Assembly (NCBI RefSeq): GCF_011299575.1
Contig: NZ_CP049863.1
Location: 434,001 to 498,000 of the forward strand
DNA from: Leucobacter viscericola
GTDB lineage: Bacteria > Actinomycetota > Actinomycetes > Actinomycetales > Microbacteriaceae
Reading direction: 5' to 3'
DNA length: 64,000 nt
Shown: positions 51,802 through 61,515 of the stretch, piece by piece
Position numbering within the stretch: the stretch's first letter is position 1
How the letters are laid out: every line of letters begins with the position of its first letter
Notes under the pieces: model-generated
The model's database searches: none
What the model saw: only the letters and a program-made list of their open reading frames with translations
Told to the model about the DNA's origin: nothing
Translations under genes and position numbers: made by a program

Positions 51802-52811
51802 CCGGGGAGCTGCACAGTGTAGGGGTCCCAGCCCTTTGCCTCGTAGGCATCCGCGTCGAGCTGCAACGCTGTTCCGCCGACAGTCACCTCTTGCACGACA
51901 CCAATGCGACGGAAGCCCGCGGGCAGCACAGCCCCAGCCGGGAACGTCGCCAGCAAACCGTGGTCTTCTCCTCCGGTCAGCATCGCGGCGACGGGCACTG
52001 GCACGCCCCCCTGGTCACCGAATGCTGCAGCGAGCAATGCGGAATCGAGCTGGATCGCGACCCCGCTCGCCTTCGCGAGGCGTTCTGCGTCGAGGGAAAG
52101 CGAATCAGACACGTCCATCATGGCGGTTGCGGATCCAGCCGCGACGATCCCGAGCGGGATAGGCGGAGTGGGTGCGAGTTGAGCCGCGAGCATCTCGGGC
52201 TGCCGTTGCCAGAGTTCCGGGAGCGTGCGGCTATGGGCAACACCCTCGTCGCAGGCTTCTGCAAAGAGAAGCGAGAGACCGAGCCCCGCGAGACCGAGGT
52301 CGCCCGCGTAGGCAAGCTGGTCTCCGGGCTTCGCACCAGACCGGGTTATGGCGGGCCGTCCCTCCAGGTCTCCGAGGGCGGTCACAGCCGCGGTAATGAC
52401 GGGTGCGGTACCCAAGTCACCGCCAACGACACCGCAGCCGGGAGCCATTGCGTCACACGCCGCGGTGAGACCCGCGGCGATCTCCTCGAGCAGGATCACG
52501 GGCGTGTCTCGCGGCACGGCCAACGACACGGTCAGCCCTGTCGGGCGGGCTCCCATCGCTGCGACGTCTGAGAGGTTCGTCGCCGCGAGTTTCCAGCCGA
52601 GCTCAAATCCGCTGTGCCAGGCCCGGCGAAAGTCAGGGCCCTCGATCATCGTGTCGCTCGTCACGACAAGATCTCCCTGCACCCGCATCACGGCGCAGTC
52701 ATCTCCCGGGCCCAGCACCGCGGTCTCGGCGGGCCGCAGCTGAGCAAGCACTCGCTGCAATACTCTGCCCTCGCCGAGCTCACCCACGGTCACCGACGGA
52801 TCTTTACCCAT
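51795..52811 (-). CDS. thiL: Thiamine-monophosphate kinase
   Basis: 338 residues. ThiL motifs are GPGDDCAVM near residue 36, SDTMIEGPDFRRAW, DVAAMGARP, and the C-terminal GGEDHGLLATF. It phosphorylates thiamine monophosphate to thiamine pyrophosphate. In relatives thiL lies between rsmD and ddl, as here, but with gab genes inserted. ATG at 52811. Confidence 0.93.
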   Translation of the reverse strand: MGKDPSVTVGELGEGRVLQRVLAQLRPAETAVLGPGDDCAVMRVQGDLVVTSDTMIEGPDFRRAWHSGFELGWKLAATNLSDVAAMGARPTGLTVSLAVPRDTPVILLEEIAAGLTAACDAMAPGCGVVGGDLGTAPVITAAVTALGDLEGRPAITRSGAKPGDQLAYAGDLGLAGLGLSLLFAEACDEGVAHSRTLPELWQRQPEMLAAQLAPTPPIPLGIVAAGSATAMMDVSDSLSLDAERLAKASGVAIQLDSALLAAAFGDQGGVPVPVAAMLTGGEDHGLLATFPAGAVLPAGFRRIGVVQEVTVGGTALQLDADAYEAKGWDPYTVQLPGQ

Positions 52812-52877
52812 GCGTCAACGCTACCGCGCCCAGCGCGTTCGCCGTTCGCACAACTGCCCGGGGCTAGGCTTAGCAGT

Positions 52878-53378
52878 GTGAGTTTCTCTAAGGCCAGGTC
52901 CCGTCGTTTGATCCTCTCCGTTGCCGTGTCACTTGCCACGGTGTCACTTGCATCGCTGCTTACAGGCTGCGCCGGTGAGGTTCCGATGGAACCCGCGAAG
53001 GACGCAAATAACCCAGCCTGCGCCGACGTCACGGTTCGCCTGCCCAAGACCGTGGCCGGTCTCGACAAGCGCACGACGAACGCGCAAGCGACCGGAGCCT
53101 GGGGCGATCCCCCATCTGTGCAGCTGAAGTGCGGCATCAAGCCCAGCGGACCAACAACCGATTCCTGCGTCAACGTCAACGGTGTCGACTGGATAATCGA
53201 CGAGTCGGCCGCCCCGATTTACCGCTTCGAGGCCTACGGCCGCACCCCGGGGCTCGAGGTCTTCGTGGACTCAAAGAAGGTCAGCGGCACCGACGTCGTC
53301 ACCGACCTCAGCGCGGTCGCCAAGCAGCTCCCCCAGGAGCGCAAGTGCACGAGCCTTACTGATGGGCTGGGGCTGTAG
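52878..53378 (+). CDS. DUF3515 family lipoprotein
   Basis: 166 residues. A signal peptide ends in the lipobox LTGC near residue 28; then VRLPKTVAGLDKR, CGIKPSGPTTDSC and VDWI follow, as in DUF3515. It is a secreted lipoprotein of unknown function, commonly encoded next to ddl/thiL in Actinobacteria. GTG at 52878 is chosen because it gives a proper signal peptide. Divergent from thiL. Confidence 0.85.
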   Translation: MSFSKARSRRLILSVAVSLATVSLASLLTGCAGEVPMEPAKDANNPACADVTVRLPKTVAGLDKRTTNAQATGAWGDPPSVQLKCGIKPSGPTTDSCVNVNGVDWIIDESAAPIYRFEAYGRTPGLEVFVDSKKVSGTDVVTDLSAVAKQLPQERKCTSLTDGLGL

Positions 53379-53398
53379 GCCCTGACTCAGGCCATCAT

Positions 53399-53472
53399 GC
53401 CAACCGGCACTCACACCTCAGCCGGTTGAAGTTCACTGTTTTCAACCGGCAGGGCTGCCCGCACCGGCTGAC
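53399..53472. repeat. 74-bp dispersed palindromic repeat, copy B
   Basis: Same 74-bp dyad as copy A; matches copy A at 50/74 and copy C at 52/74 positions without gaps. Against copy A, stem positions 29/46 and 31/44 change together (C-G to T-A and G-C to A-T), keeping the stem. Lies between the ends of the DUF3515 and DUF559 genes; the remaining 53473-53526 shows nothing. Confidence 0.85.
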
Positions 53473-53526
53473 ATGTTAGAGCGCTGACGCGTTAAGCCAC
53501 TAAGCCATTCCCAGTCAGGATTCCTC

Positions 53527-54357
53527 TCACCGTGCAAGGTGCTTGCCTCGCGCAATCGCTCCCAGAATCTGCCGTTCCACTTCTTCCCATCGAAACATCA
53601 CCTGCTCGTAAGACACGCGAATCACCTCATAGCCACGCAGTTTCAGCTCCGCGTCGTGTTTGATGTCTTCAGTGCGTTGCGCTCCCGTGTGGGTTGCCCC
53701 ATCAATCTGCAAAACAAGACGCTGTCCGATCAGCACGTCCACACGGTGACCTAGGACAAACGACTGCTGCGATATCGGACAGGGAAGCCAACTCAAACGG
53801 GAGCAGACTAACGACTCCAATCCCGAATCGGAGAACGGCGTGCACACCTCCAGCAGTCGGCGCGCAGCACCATTCAACGGCAACGTCGCAAGGCTGGAGT
53901 AGTCAGTCATTCGTTTGTTCAACGCGGATTCCCAGATCACCAGCGCATCCTCCCGAGGCTGGCACTCAGCGAGGTGGTTGAGCACATTCTCTATGGGATC
54001 CTCAAGCAGAAACGGAGACCTCAACATCGGCGGAGAGCGCCAGTGCACGATCAGCCTCTTATTTCTCACTTTCGCACCTCTGCCCGGTGGCGCCACGTGA
54101 ACGTTCTTCGGTGTTTCACGAACCCACAAACCGAGACGTTTTGCTTGCGTAACGCAACTCAGCACTACATGGTCTTTGGCTGCTTGGACGAGCAGAGAAT
54201 CCGCATCAGTGAGTGCGATCCATCCGCGTTGAGGTTGAACTATCGCTTTGGCCGCAATTGCCTGATCCAACTCTGCTCGAGTTACTCCACGTTCACGCAA
54301 CCGCGTCGTGCGCTCAATTCCGCCGCACTCACGCAATAGATTTCTGATTGCCACCAT
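53527..54357 (-). CDS. DUF559 endonuclease-like protein with AbiEi-like N-terminal region
   Basis: 276 residues. N-terminal helix-turn-helix-like part (MVAIRNLLRECGGIERTTRL) of the AbiEi antitoxin kind; C-terminal DUF559/Vsr-type domain with HRVDVLIGQRLVLQIDG, ATHTGAQRTEDIKHDAELKLRGY and IRVSYEQV. DUF559 proteins are many-copy in Microbacteriaceae and their role is not known. ATG at 54357 is used; the frame continues upstream into repeat C and that part is not conserved. It is bracketed by repeat copies B and C. Confidence 0.85.
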   Translation of the reverse strand: MVAIRNLLRECGGIERTTRLRERGVTRAELDQAIAAKAIVQPQRGWIALTDADSLLVQAAKDHVVLSCVTQAKRLGLWVRETPKNVHVAPPGRGAKVRNKRLIVHWRSPPMLRSPFLLEDPIENVLNHLAECQPREDALVIWESALNKRMTDYSSLATLPLNGAARRLLEVCTPFSDSGLESLVCSRLSWLPCPISQQSFVLGHRVDVLIGQRLVLQIDGATHTGAQRTEDIKHDAELKLRGYEVIRVSYEQVMFRWEEVERQILGAIARGKHLAR

Positions 54358-54458
54358 GCTTCGAGCATGCCGCACCCCCGCGACCGTTTGGTGGCGAAGC
54401 GAGAATCTGTGGAAAGTGCAAAATATCCGTAGCCTGTGAGCGAGGCAAAGGCCCGCTA

Positions 54459-54532
54459 GCCAGCCGGTATTCACACACAAACCGGCTCAAAATGGCCCTA
54501 TTCAACCGGCTGACATGCCAGTACCGGCTGAC
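54459..54532. repeat. 74-bp dispersed palindromic repeat, copy C
   Basis: Third copy, in the same orientation as copy B and 987 bases from its end. The outer arms (54459-54469 and 54522-54532) pair nearly perfectly, and position 11/64 changes together relative to copy A (G-C to A-T). It lies downstream of ddl and 102 bases upstream of the DUF559 start. Confidence 0.85.
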
Positions 54533-54603
54533 CAGATGGGAAAACCTAACTGCTGGCACCCAAGTGCTGGAAAACCCAACGACTGGAAAACCACCCAGAG
54601 CCT

Positions 54604-55722
54604 CTAGTAGGCCGCAGGCCGCTCAATCGCGAGCTCAATCAGCTCGGTAATCAGCTCCGTGTAACCGACCCCGGAGGCCTCCCACAGACGCGGGTACATC
54701 GAAATCGGTGTGAACCCAGGCAGCGTATTGATCTCATTGAGCACCGGGCCGTCCTCTGTCAAGAAGAAGTCAATGCGCGAGAGGCCCGCACACTGCGCCA
54801 CCTCAAAGGCCAGCACGGCAGCATCGCGGATCGCCGCAAACTCGGCGTCGGTCACCTTCGCCGGCAGTTCGAGGTCAACACCTGCAGCACCCAGGTACTT
54901 CGCCTCGAAGTCGTAGAACTCACGCCCCGAGAACACAATCTCACCGATCACGCTGCTGGTGCGCGGTGCGCTATCGCCGCGGCCCTCAAGCACCGCGATC
55001 TCAACCTCGCGTCCGGTCACCCCGGACTCGATCAGCACGGTGCGATCCTCAGCAAAGGCCACCTCGAGCGCGGCGGGAATGCCTGCGGCCTCGGAGACCT
55101 TCGTCACGCCAACACTCGACCCGGCGCGGGCAGGCTTCACAAACAGCGGGTACTGCAGGCCATCGTCGAGTGAATCAATCAGCGAGGGATCACGCGAGAT
55201 CTGATCCTGAGTCACGGTTCTCCAGGGCGCAACAGCGATCCCCGCATCAGCCAGTACCGTCTTCACCACGTGCTTATCCATGCAGAGAGCAGAGCCCAAC
55301 ACGCCGCTGCCAACATAGGGCACATCGACCAGGTCGAGCATGCCCTGCACAGTGCCGTCTTCACCGTAGGGTCCGTGCAGCATCGGCAAGACGGCATCGA
55401 CGTGTCCGAGTGTGCTCAGTGAACCGCTCTGATCAATCACGGTCAGAGCGCGAGTATTGGTTGAGGCGGGCCACAGCACGCGCGTGCCGTTGTCGTGCAC
55501 CTCGGGCAGTGCACCCGCTTCAAGCTTGTAGTCGTCGAGGTCGCTCTCCTGCATCAGCACCGTGGCGCCCTGTTTGGTGAGCCCCACCAGAATCACGTCG
55601 AACAGTGAGCGGTCAATCGCTCGCAGCACACCCGCCGCGGTGACGCAGCTGATGCCGTGCTCGCTTGAACGGCCGCCGAACAGCAGCACTACGGTCTTCT
55701 TGGCTGAGGCAACAGAAGTCAC
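54604..55722 (-). CDS. ddl: D-alanine--D-alanine ligase
   Basis: 372 residues, ATP-grasp fold. Motifs: LLFGGRSSEHGIS, YPLFVKPARAGSSVGVTKV, and the metal-binding LNEINTLPGFTPISMYPRLW. It makes the D-Ala-D-Ala dipeptide for peptidoglycan. Overlaps gpsA by four bases (ATGA), and plsC-gpsA-ddl form an operon. Full length. Confidence 0.96.
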   Translation of the reverse strand: MTSVASAKKTVVLLFGGRSSEHGISCVTAAGVLRAIDRSLFDVILVGLTKQGATVLMQESDLDDYKLEAGALPEVHDNGTRVLWPASTNTRALTVIDQSGSLSTLGHVDAVLPMLHGPYGEDGTVQGMLDLVDVPYVGSGVLGSALCMDKHVVKTVLADAGIAVAPWRTVTQDQISRDPSLIDSLDDGLQYPLFVKPARAGSSVGVTKVSEAAGIPAALEVAFAEDRTVLIESGVTGREVEIAVLEGRGDSAPRTSSVIGEIVFSGREFYDFEAKYLGAAGVDLELPAKVTDAEFAAIRDAAVLAFEVAQCAGLSRIDFFLTEDGPVLNEINTLPGFTPISMYPRLWEASGVGYTELITELIELAIERPAAY

Positions 55723-56843
55723 GCCGATTTCCCCTTCATTAGGTTTACAAACCGCTCCCAGCGACCGGGCTGCGGCACACCGAGCCGAAGCTCCGGCCTG
55801 GGCACATCGTCTTCAGTCGCGAGGTGCGGTCCAAGATTCTTTGGTGCCATCGTGCCGCTGAGCACCATCTGCACCTGCTCAACGATCGGCATCACAATGC
55901 CGCGTTCATGGGCAAGCTCAAGCACGGGCGGCACCGAGGTGATGCCCTCGGCGGTCTGCTGCATCTGCTCGCGGGTCTCCTCTTGCGAGTAGCCCTGGCC
56001 GATCAGCCGCCCGGCGGTGTTGTTGCGCGAGAGCGGTGACTGGCATGTCGCGATCAGATCCCCGAGACCGGCAAGGCCGGAAAGGGTCACGGGATCCGCC
56101 CCCGAGGCGACAGCGAACTCTGTCATCTCGGCGAGTCCGCGGGTAATAATGGCGGCCTTGGTGTTTTCGCCGTAGCCGACACCGTCGACGATGCCGATCG
56201 CGAGTGCGATCAGGTTCTTCAGCACACCACCGAGCTCGGTGCCAACAACGTCGGTGTTGACGTAGGTGCGAAAGTAGGGAGCAGAACAAGACGTCGCGAT
56301 CTCCTGCGCGACCTGCAGATCCACGCACGAGGCGACAGCCCCCGTCGGCTGCTCCTTCGCGATCTCGAGCGCAATGTTTGGCCCCGAGATCACACCAACA
56401 CGCTCCGGACCAATGTCGAGTGTGTCGATAATCACCTCAGACATGCGCATGGTGGTGGTCTGCTCGACGCCCTTTACAAGGCTGACGAGCACACTGCGCC
56501 GGTCGAGAAACGGCTCAAGATCTAGCAGGTTCTGCCGCAGCGTCTGGCTCGGCACCGCCAAAAACACGAGCTGCGCACCCTTCAGGGCCAACGCCAGATC
56601 GTCCGTCGCCTTTAGAGACTTTGGCAGGTTAATGCCGGGCAGGTACTGGCTATTACGCTTCGCCACCTGAATCTCGGTCGCCACCTCGGGCCTGCGGGCC
56701 CACACGGTCACGTCGCAGCCGGCATCGCTCAGTACCTTCGCGAAGGTAGTCCCCCAACTACCCGAGCCGATCACGGCCACCTTGCGCCCGCGGTTGCGGG
56801 TCCCGTTGCTAGAAGTCACGACCGGAATCGACCTGGTACTCAA
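55719..56843 (-). CDS. gpsA: Glycerol-3-phosphate dehydrogenase (NAD(P)+)
   Basis: 374 residues. N-terminal GSGSWGTTFAKVLSDAG nucleotide fold after a short non-conserved lead; ISGPNIALEI, NLIALAIGIVDG with its catalytic lysine, and the C-terminal TAEGITSVPP. It makes sn-glycerol-3-phosphate from dihydroxyacetone phosphate for phospholipids. TTG at 56843 overlaps the plsC stop by four bases; GTG at 56819 is the alternative. Confidence 0.94.
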   Translation of the reverse strand: MSTRSIPVVTSSNGTRNRGRKVAVIGSGSWGTTFAKVLSDAGCDVTVWARRPEVATEIQVAKRNSQYLPGINLPKSLKATDDLALALKGAQLVFLAVPSQTLRQNLLDLEPFLDRRSVLVSLVKGVEQTTTMRMSEVIIDTLDIGPERVGVISGPNIALEIAKEQPTGAVASCVDLQVAQEIATSCSAPYFRTYVNTDVVGTELGGVLKNLIALAIGIVDGVGYGENTKAAIITRGLAEMTEFAVASGADPVTLSGLAGLGDLIATCQSPLSRNNTAGRLIGQGYSQEETREQMQQTAEGITSVPPVLELAHERGIVMPIVEQVQMVLSGTMAPKNLGPHLATEDDVPRPELRLGVPQPGRWERFVNLMKGKSA

Positions 56844-57616
56844 AATCGCCCTGTCTCACTCTGCTGATGTTTGCTCGGGTCCCAGCGTTCCGCAGGGGGT
56901 GTTTCACCGCGCAACTCAGCGAGCAGTGCGGTAATGGCGTCCATGAGCACACTCGTTGCCTCGTTGATCGTCTTCTGATCGAGCGGGCGATCCTTAAACT
57001 TACTCAGGTCGATCGGTTCACCAATCGAAACCTCAATGGTTTTGCGCGGGAACGGCTTGATCCGCTTCGCATAGCGGGGCATGAGCTTTTCCGTGCCCCA
57101 GTGCGCGGCCGGGATCAGCGGCACACCCGACTCCAGCGCCAAACGAACCGCGCCGCTTTTTCCGCGCATGGGCCAGAGGTCAGGATCGCGCGTCAGTGTT
57201 CCCTCGGGGTACACCACAACGGCGGCTTCCTGCTCAATCAGCTGCGCAGCGGCACCCATCGGGTTCTTCTGGCCGTCGCGGCTTGGCATGGTTCCTGCTC
57301 GCTCCACGGGCACCTGGCCTGTGGCTCGCATGAGACTACCGAGCACGGGCACCTTAAAGAGGCTCGCCTTCGCCATAAAGCGAGGTGCACGCCCGAGATG
57401 CCACACGGCTGCGCCCATGGCAATCGGGTCAACCTCGCTGAAGTGATTCGGCGCGATAATAAACGGCCCCGACTGCGGCAAGCGAGATGAAGGAGTGAAG
57501 CGGTAACGCACCATCAGCGACCACACCGGAAGAATTAATCCGGCCAGCACCCAGAAGAGGCTAGGGCGTCGTTTCTCCGCGGAGTTCAGGCTCCGCAGTT
57601 TCACCGTTTCAGTCAT
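56840..57616 (-). CDS. plsC: 1-acyl-sn-glycerol-3-phosphate acyltransferase
   Basis: 258 residues with one N-terminal membrane segment. The catalytic NHX4D motif is NHFSEVD, followed by VPVERAG and VYPEGTLTRD. It adds the second acyl chain in phosphatidic acid synthesis. Coupled to gpsA by a 4-base overlap, which places both enzymes of the same pathway together. Start ATG at 57616. Confidence 0.93.
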   Translation of the reverse strand: MTETVKLRSLNSAEKRRPSLFWVLAGLILPVWSLMVRYRFTPSSRLPQSGPFIIAPNHFSEVDPIAMGAAVWHLGRAPRFMAKASLFKVPVLGSLMRATGQVPVERAGTMPSRDGQKNPMGAAAQLIEQEAAVVVYPEGTLTRDPDLWPMRGKSGAVRLALESGVPLIPAAHWGTEKLMPRYAKRIKPFPRKTIEVSIGEPIDLSKFKDRPLDQKTINEATSVLMDAITALLAELRGETPPAERWDPSKHQQSETGRF

Positions 57617-57690
57617 AACTCAATTATCTCGGAGCATGCGTCCCGCAACTGCATAACAGGTCGGAACTCACAGAATTGCTCGACCGCGGC

Positions 57691-59181
57691 CTAGCTCTCG
57701 AACACAAAATCAGCGCCGAGAAGTCGCAGCTTCTCGATGAAGTTTTCGTACCCGCGCGAGATAATTCCGAGGTTCGTGACCTTCGACTGGCCCTCTGCCG
57801 TCAGCGCAGCGATCAGGTGGCTAAAGCCACCGCGCAGATCCGGCACCTCAATGTCGGCACCCGTGAGCGGGGTGGGGCCGGTAATAACAGCGGCCTGCTC
57901 GAACTCACGACGCATGACACGGCGCGTGTCGCCGTTGAGGCCGTCCTTGTAAACGGTAATCTCGGCGCCCATCTTGTTGAGTGCGTCGGTGAAGCCGAAG
58001 CGGTTCTCGTAGACGGTCTCGTGAATCGTTGACGTGCCCTCAGCCTGCGTCAGCGCCACAACAAGCGGCTGCTGCCAGTCGGTCATGAAGCCGGGGTGCA
58101 CGTCGGTCTCGATGGTGACCGGCTTGAGCGCACCACCCGGGTGCCAGAAACGGATGCCGTCGTCGTGCACGTCGAAGTCGCCGCCGACCTTGCGGAAGAC
58201 GTTGAGGAAGGTCATCATCTCTTCCTGCTTCACTCCGCCAACAAACACGTCGCCCTTGGTCGCGAGTGCGGCAGCAGCCCAGCTCGCGGCCTCGTTGCGG
58301 TCGAAGATGGCGCGGTGGTCGTAACCACGAAGCTCAGGCACACCCTCGATGAAGATGACGCGGTTTGGCTCGACCGTGATGATCGCACCCATCTTCTGCA
58401 GGATGCAGATGAGGTCAATAATCTCGGGCTCGATGGCCGCGTTGCGCAACTCAGTCTGGCCCTCGGCGAGCACCGCGGTCAGCAGCACCTGCTCGGTTGC
58501 CCCGACAGACGGGTAAGGTAGCTCGATGTTCGCGCCCTTGAGCCCGTTCGGGGCGGTCAGGCTAATGCCACTCGGCAGCTTTTCGATGACCGCACCGAAG
58601 TTTCGCAGCGCATCGAGGTGGAAGTCGATGGGGCGATCGCCGATCCGGCAGCCACCAAGATCGGGGATGAAAGCCTCACCCAGACGGTGCAGCAGCGGGC
58701 CGCAGAACAGGATCGGAATACGCGAGGATCCGGCATGCGCATCGATGTCGGCCTGGTGGGCGACCTCAACGTTTGACGGGTCGAGGCGCCACTCGGTCTG
58801 ATCCTCGTTGCGAGTGATCAGCACGCCGTGCAGGGCCAGAAGCCCGGCGACGACACGCACGTCCGAGATGTTGGGTACGTTGCGCAGCACGCTGGGGGTC
58901 TTGCCCAGCAGCGCCGCAACCATTGCCTTGGTCGCGAGGTTCTTTGCACCGCGCACCTCGATACGCCCCTTGAGGGGGCGACCACCGTTGATGATGATCT
59001 CATCAGAGGTCAGGCCGACGCGAGCGCCAGCCTTCTGCGCGTCGAGTTTGCGCCCCTCGGCCTCGAGCTCCTCGGGTGAACGCTTCAGCAATTCAGCGTC
59101 ACTCTCAAACACATCGTTCTTCGAAACGCTCATGTCCTGCAGCTCCTGCTCATCAACCTCAAGGGTGTTCTGATTATTCAC
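57691..59181 (-). CDS. murA: UDP-N-acetylglucosamine 1-carboxyvinyltransferase
   Basis: 496 residues, longer than E. coli MurA (419) because of about 60 extra N-terminal residues before [16 protein letters not shown]. The active-site cysteine lies in [17 protein letters not shown]. It starts peptidoglycan synthesis by adding enolpyruvate from PEP. GTG at 59181 overlaps the leuD stop by four bases (GTGA); in-frame ATG at 59133 is the alternative. Confidence 0.94.
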   Translation of the reverse strand: MNNQNTLEVDEQELQDMSVSKNDVFESDAELLKRSPEELEAEGRKLDAQKAGARVGLTSDEIIINGGRPLKGRIEVRGAKNLATKAMVAALLGKTPSVLRNVPNISDVRVVAGLLALHGVLITRNEDQTEWRLDPSNVEVAHQADIDAHAGSSRIPILFCGPLLHRLGEAFIPDLGGCRIGDRPIDFHLDALRNFGAVIEKLPSGISLTAPNGLKGANIELPYPSVGATEQVLLTAVLAEGQTELRNAAIEPEIIDLICILQKMGAIITVEPNRVIFIEGVPELRGYDHRAIFDRNEAASWAAAALATKGDVFVGGVKQEEMMTFLNVFRKVGGDFDVHDDGIRFWHPGGALKPVTIETDVHPGFMTDWQQPLVVALTQAEGTSTIHETVYENRFGFTDALNKMGAEITVYKDGLNGDTRRVMRREFEQAAVITGPTPLTGADIEVPDLRGGFSHLIAALTAEGQSKVTNLGIISRGYENFIEKLRLLGADFVFES

Positions 59182-59780
59182 TCGGCTCCCACCGGGGTCG
59201 TTGTTGGCATCCAGCTCGGGCGATGTGCCTCGAACTCGGTGATTTTGTCTTCGCTACGGAGCGTCAACGAAATATCGTCAAGCCCCTCGGTCAGACGCCA
59301 ACGTGTGTAGTCGTCGATCTGAAAAGGCACGGTCAAGTCCCCAATCGTGACTGTGCAGTCTTCCAGACTGACAGTTAGCTTAGCGCCTGGAGCTGAGTCC
59401 ATCGCCGCCCAGAGGCGCTCAACGTCAGCTTCCTCAACCTGAGCCGCGAGTAGCCCCTGCTTGCCCGAGTTGCCCCGGAAGATGTCTGCGAAGCGAGGTG
59501 AGATCACAACACGGAATCCGTAGTCGCGCAGAGCCCAAACTGCGTGCTCACGCGAGGATCCGGTGCCAAAATCGGCGCCAGCCACGAGAATTTCAGCGCC
59601 CTCGTACTGCGGCTGATTCAGCACAAAGTCGGGATCCTGTCGCCAGTGGTAGAACAGCGCGTCTTCAAAACCGGTCTTGGTGACGCGCTTCAGAAATACG
59701 GCAGGGATGATCTGGTCCGTGTCGACGTTTGACCGCTTGAGCGGTGCCGCGATGCCGGTGAACGTGGTGAACTTTTCCAT
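59178..59780 (-). CDS. leuD: 3-isopropylmalate dehydratase small subunit
   Basis: 200 residues. The signature [14 protein letters not shown], then [19 protein letters not shown]. With LeuC it isomerises 2-isopropylmalate to 3-isopropylmalate in leucine synthesis. ATG start; it follows leuC by three bases and ends coupled to murA. Regulated with leuC by the leader region upstream. Confidence 0.95.
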   Translation of the reverse strand: MEKFTTFTGIAAPLKRSNVDTDQIIPAVFLKRVTKTGFEDALFYHWRQDPDFVLNQPQYEGAEILVAGADFGTGSSREHAVWALRDYGFRVVISPRFADIFRGNSGKQGLLAAQVEEADVERLWAAMDSAPGAKLTVSLEDCTVTIGDLTVPFQIDDYTRWRLTEGLDDISLTLRSEDKITEFEAHRPSWMPTTTPVGAE

Positions 59781-59783
59781 GAT

Positions 59784-61274
59784 TTAGGCCTCGACCTTCT
59801 GCGCAGCAACAGCTTCGTGCGTGATTCCATTGGCGGCATCCGTCTGCAGATCCCACGGGCTCGACAGAGTGCCACGGATCGCTGTCGCGGCGGCGACGAG
59901 CGGCGACACCAGGTGCGTGCGACCGCCCTTACCCTGTCGTCCCTCGAAGTTACGGTTCGACGTGGAGGCGCAGCGCTCGCCGGGAGCGAGCTGATCCGGG
60001 TTCATACCCAGGCACATCGAGCAGCCCGCGAAGCGCCACTCGCCACCAAACTCTTCGACGATCTTGTCGATGCCCTCGGCTTCAGCTTCAAGGCGCACCC
60101 GAGCTGACCCGGGTACCACCATCAGGCGAACGCCGTCGGCCTTCTGCTTGCCCTTGATGATGCTGGCGAAGGTGCGCAGGTCGTCGAGGCGGCTGTTGGT
60201 GCAGGATCCCATGAAGACCGCGTCAACTGGAATCTGTTTCATCGGGGTGCCGGCCGTGAGGTCCATGTACTCGAGCGCACGCTCAGCGGCGGCACGCTGG
60301 TTGGGATCGGCAATGACTGCGGGATCCGGCACGTTTTCACTCAGGGCAACACCCTGGCCGGGGTTGGTCCCCCAGGTCACAAACGGTTCCAGCTCGCTGG
60401 CGTCGATGAAGACCTCGGCATCGAACTCGGCGCCCTCATCGGTCGGCAGTGTCTTCCAGTAGGCAACGGCCTCGTCCCAGTCCGCACCCTTGGGGGCGTG
60501 CTCGCGTCCCTTAACGTACTCAAACGTGGTTTCGTCAGGCGCGACCATGCCCGCGCGAGCGCCGGCCTCGATCGACATGTTGCAAATGGTCATGCGGCCG
60601 TCCATCGACAGCGCACGGATCGCGGATCCGCGGTACTCGAGCACGTAGCCCTGCCCGCCACCAGTTCCAATCTTTGCGATCACGGCGAGGATGATGTCCT
60701 TTGCGGTGACACCCGGGCGCAGTTCACCCTCAACGTTGATCGCCATGGTCTTGAACGGCTTCAGCGGCAGCGTCTGCGTCGCCATGACGTGCTCGACCTC
60801 GCTGGTACCGATGCCGAAGGCAATCGAGCCAAATGCACCGTGAGTTGATGTGTGGCTGTCGCCACAGACAACGGTCATGCCCGGCATGGTCAGTCCGAGC
60901 TGCGGCCCAACCACGTGCACGATGCCCTGCTCCTTGTCGCCGAGCGGGTGCGAGCGCACGCCAAACTCTTCGACGTTGTGACGCAGGGTCTCGATCTGCA
61001 GGCGGCTCGTCGGATCCTCGATCTGCCTGGTGATGTTCAGCGTCGGAGTGTTGTGATCCTCCGTTGCAATCATCAGGTCAACGCGGCGCAGCGGGCGGTT
61101 TGCGACCCGCAGGCCGTCAAAAGCCTGCGGGCTCGTGACCTCGTGAATCAGGTGGAGGTCAATGTAAATCAGGTCGGGCTCGCCGTTCTCACCCTTGACG
61201 ACGACGTGGTCGTCCCAGAGCTTCTCAGCCAGGGTGCGTGGCGCACTCGATCCAGCTGCGTTTTGATCACTCAT
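59784..61274 (-). CDS. leuC: 3-isopropylmalate dehydratase large subunit
   Basis: 496 residues. The three cysteines for the 4Fe-4S cluster are in GSCTNSR and [10 protein letters not shown]. It forms the dehydratase with LeuD. First structural gene of the leuC-leuD operon, with a 133-base gap to a Leu-rich leader peptide upstream; ATG at 61274 with AGAAGAGA upstream. Confidence 0.96.
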   Translation of the reverse strand: MSDQNAAGSSAPRTLAEKLWDDHVVVKGENGEPDLIYIDLHLIHEVTSPQAFDGLRVANRPLRRVDLMIATEDHNTPTLNITRQIEDPTSRLQIETLRHNVEEFGVRSHPLGDKEQGIVHVVGPQLGLTMPGMTVVCGDSHTSTHGAFGSIAFGIGTSEVEHVMATQTLPLKPFKTMAINVEGELRPGVTAKDIILAVIAKIGTGGGQGYVLEYRGSAIRALSMDGRMTICNMSIEAGARAGMVAPDETTFEYVKGREHAPKGADWDEAVAYWKTLPTDEGAEFDAEVFIDASELEPFVTWGTNPGQGVALSENVPDPAVIADPNQRAAAERALEYMDLTAGTPMKQIPVDAVFMGSCTNSRLDDLRTFASIIKGKQKADGVRLMVVPGSARVRLEAEAEGIDKIVEEFGGEWRFAGCSMCLGMNPDQLAPGERCASTSNRNFEGRQGKGGRTHLVSPLVAAATAIRGTLSSPWDLQTDAANGITHEAVAAQKVEA

Positions 61275-61337
61275 GTGGTTCTCTTCTCAGGTCTTGACGC
61301 TCTCGTGTTTCTCAACATCGATAGCGCGGTGTTAATT

Positions 61338-61369
61338 CCACGCAGCTTCAGAGGATTGTGCTGCGGTGG
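61338..61369 (-). promoter_or_regulatory. Second hairpin of the leuC leader
   Basis: CCACGCAGC at 61338-61346 pairs with GCTGCGGTGG at 61360-61369, with one bulged base. It is downstream of the first leader hairpin in the direction of transcription. Together the two may be alternative structures of an attenuator; the exact antiterminator pairing could not be settled by eye, and no clean T-run follows. Confidence 0.45.
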
Positions 61370-61386
61370 ACGGCCACGTGAACACT

Positions 61387-61422
61387 CCGCGACGGGTGGC
61401 CTAAAGCTAAACCCCGTCGCGG
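61387..61422 (-). promoter_or_regulatory. First hairpin of the leuC leader, overlapping the end of the leader ORF
   Basis: CCCGTCGCGG at 61413-61422 pairs perfectly with 61387-61396 over 10 bp around a 16-base loop. Its first arm is within the last codons of the leader peptide ORF, so a ribosome reaching the stop codon would open it while one stalled at the Leu codons would not. Confidence 0.65.
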
Positions 61423-61451
61423 CCTTGAAGAAGTAGCTGCCACTGACGCAT
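61407..61451 (-). CDS. Leucine leader peptide
   Basis: A 14-codon ORF, MRQWQLLLQGRDGV, with three Leu codons in a row (CTA CTT CTT); CTA is rare in such high-GC genes. There is no ribosome binding site, but TAGACT (TANNNT) ends seven bases before the ATG, fitting a leaderless transcript. It precedes leuC by 132 bases and overlaps a perfect hairpin. This fits ribosome-mediated attenuation of leuCD by leucyl-tRNA. Function is inferred. Confidence 0.75.
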   Translation of the reverse strand: MRQWQLLLQGRDGV

Positions 61452-61515
61452 GCGAAGGAGTCTACCACCGCACCACCGACAACGGCTGTGTTGGCCGAAG
61501 GACCTATTGGCGCTG

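Noticed and set aside
54358..54480. N-terminal extension of the DUF559 gene to 54480
   Set aside because: The extra residues run into repeat C, are not conserved, and ATG at 54357 begins the normal AbiEi-like sequence.
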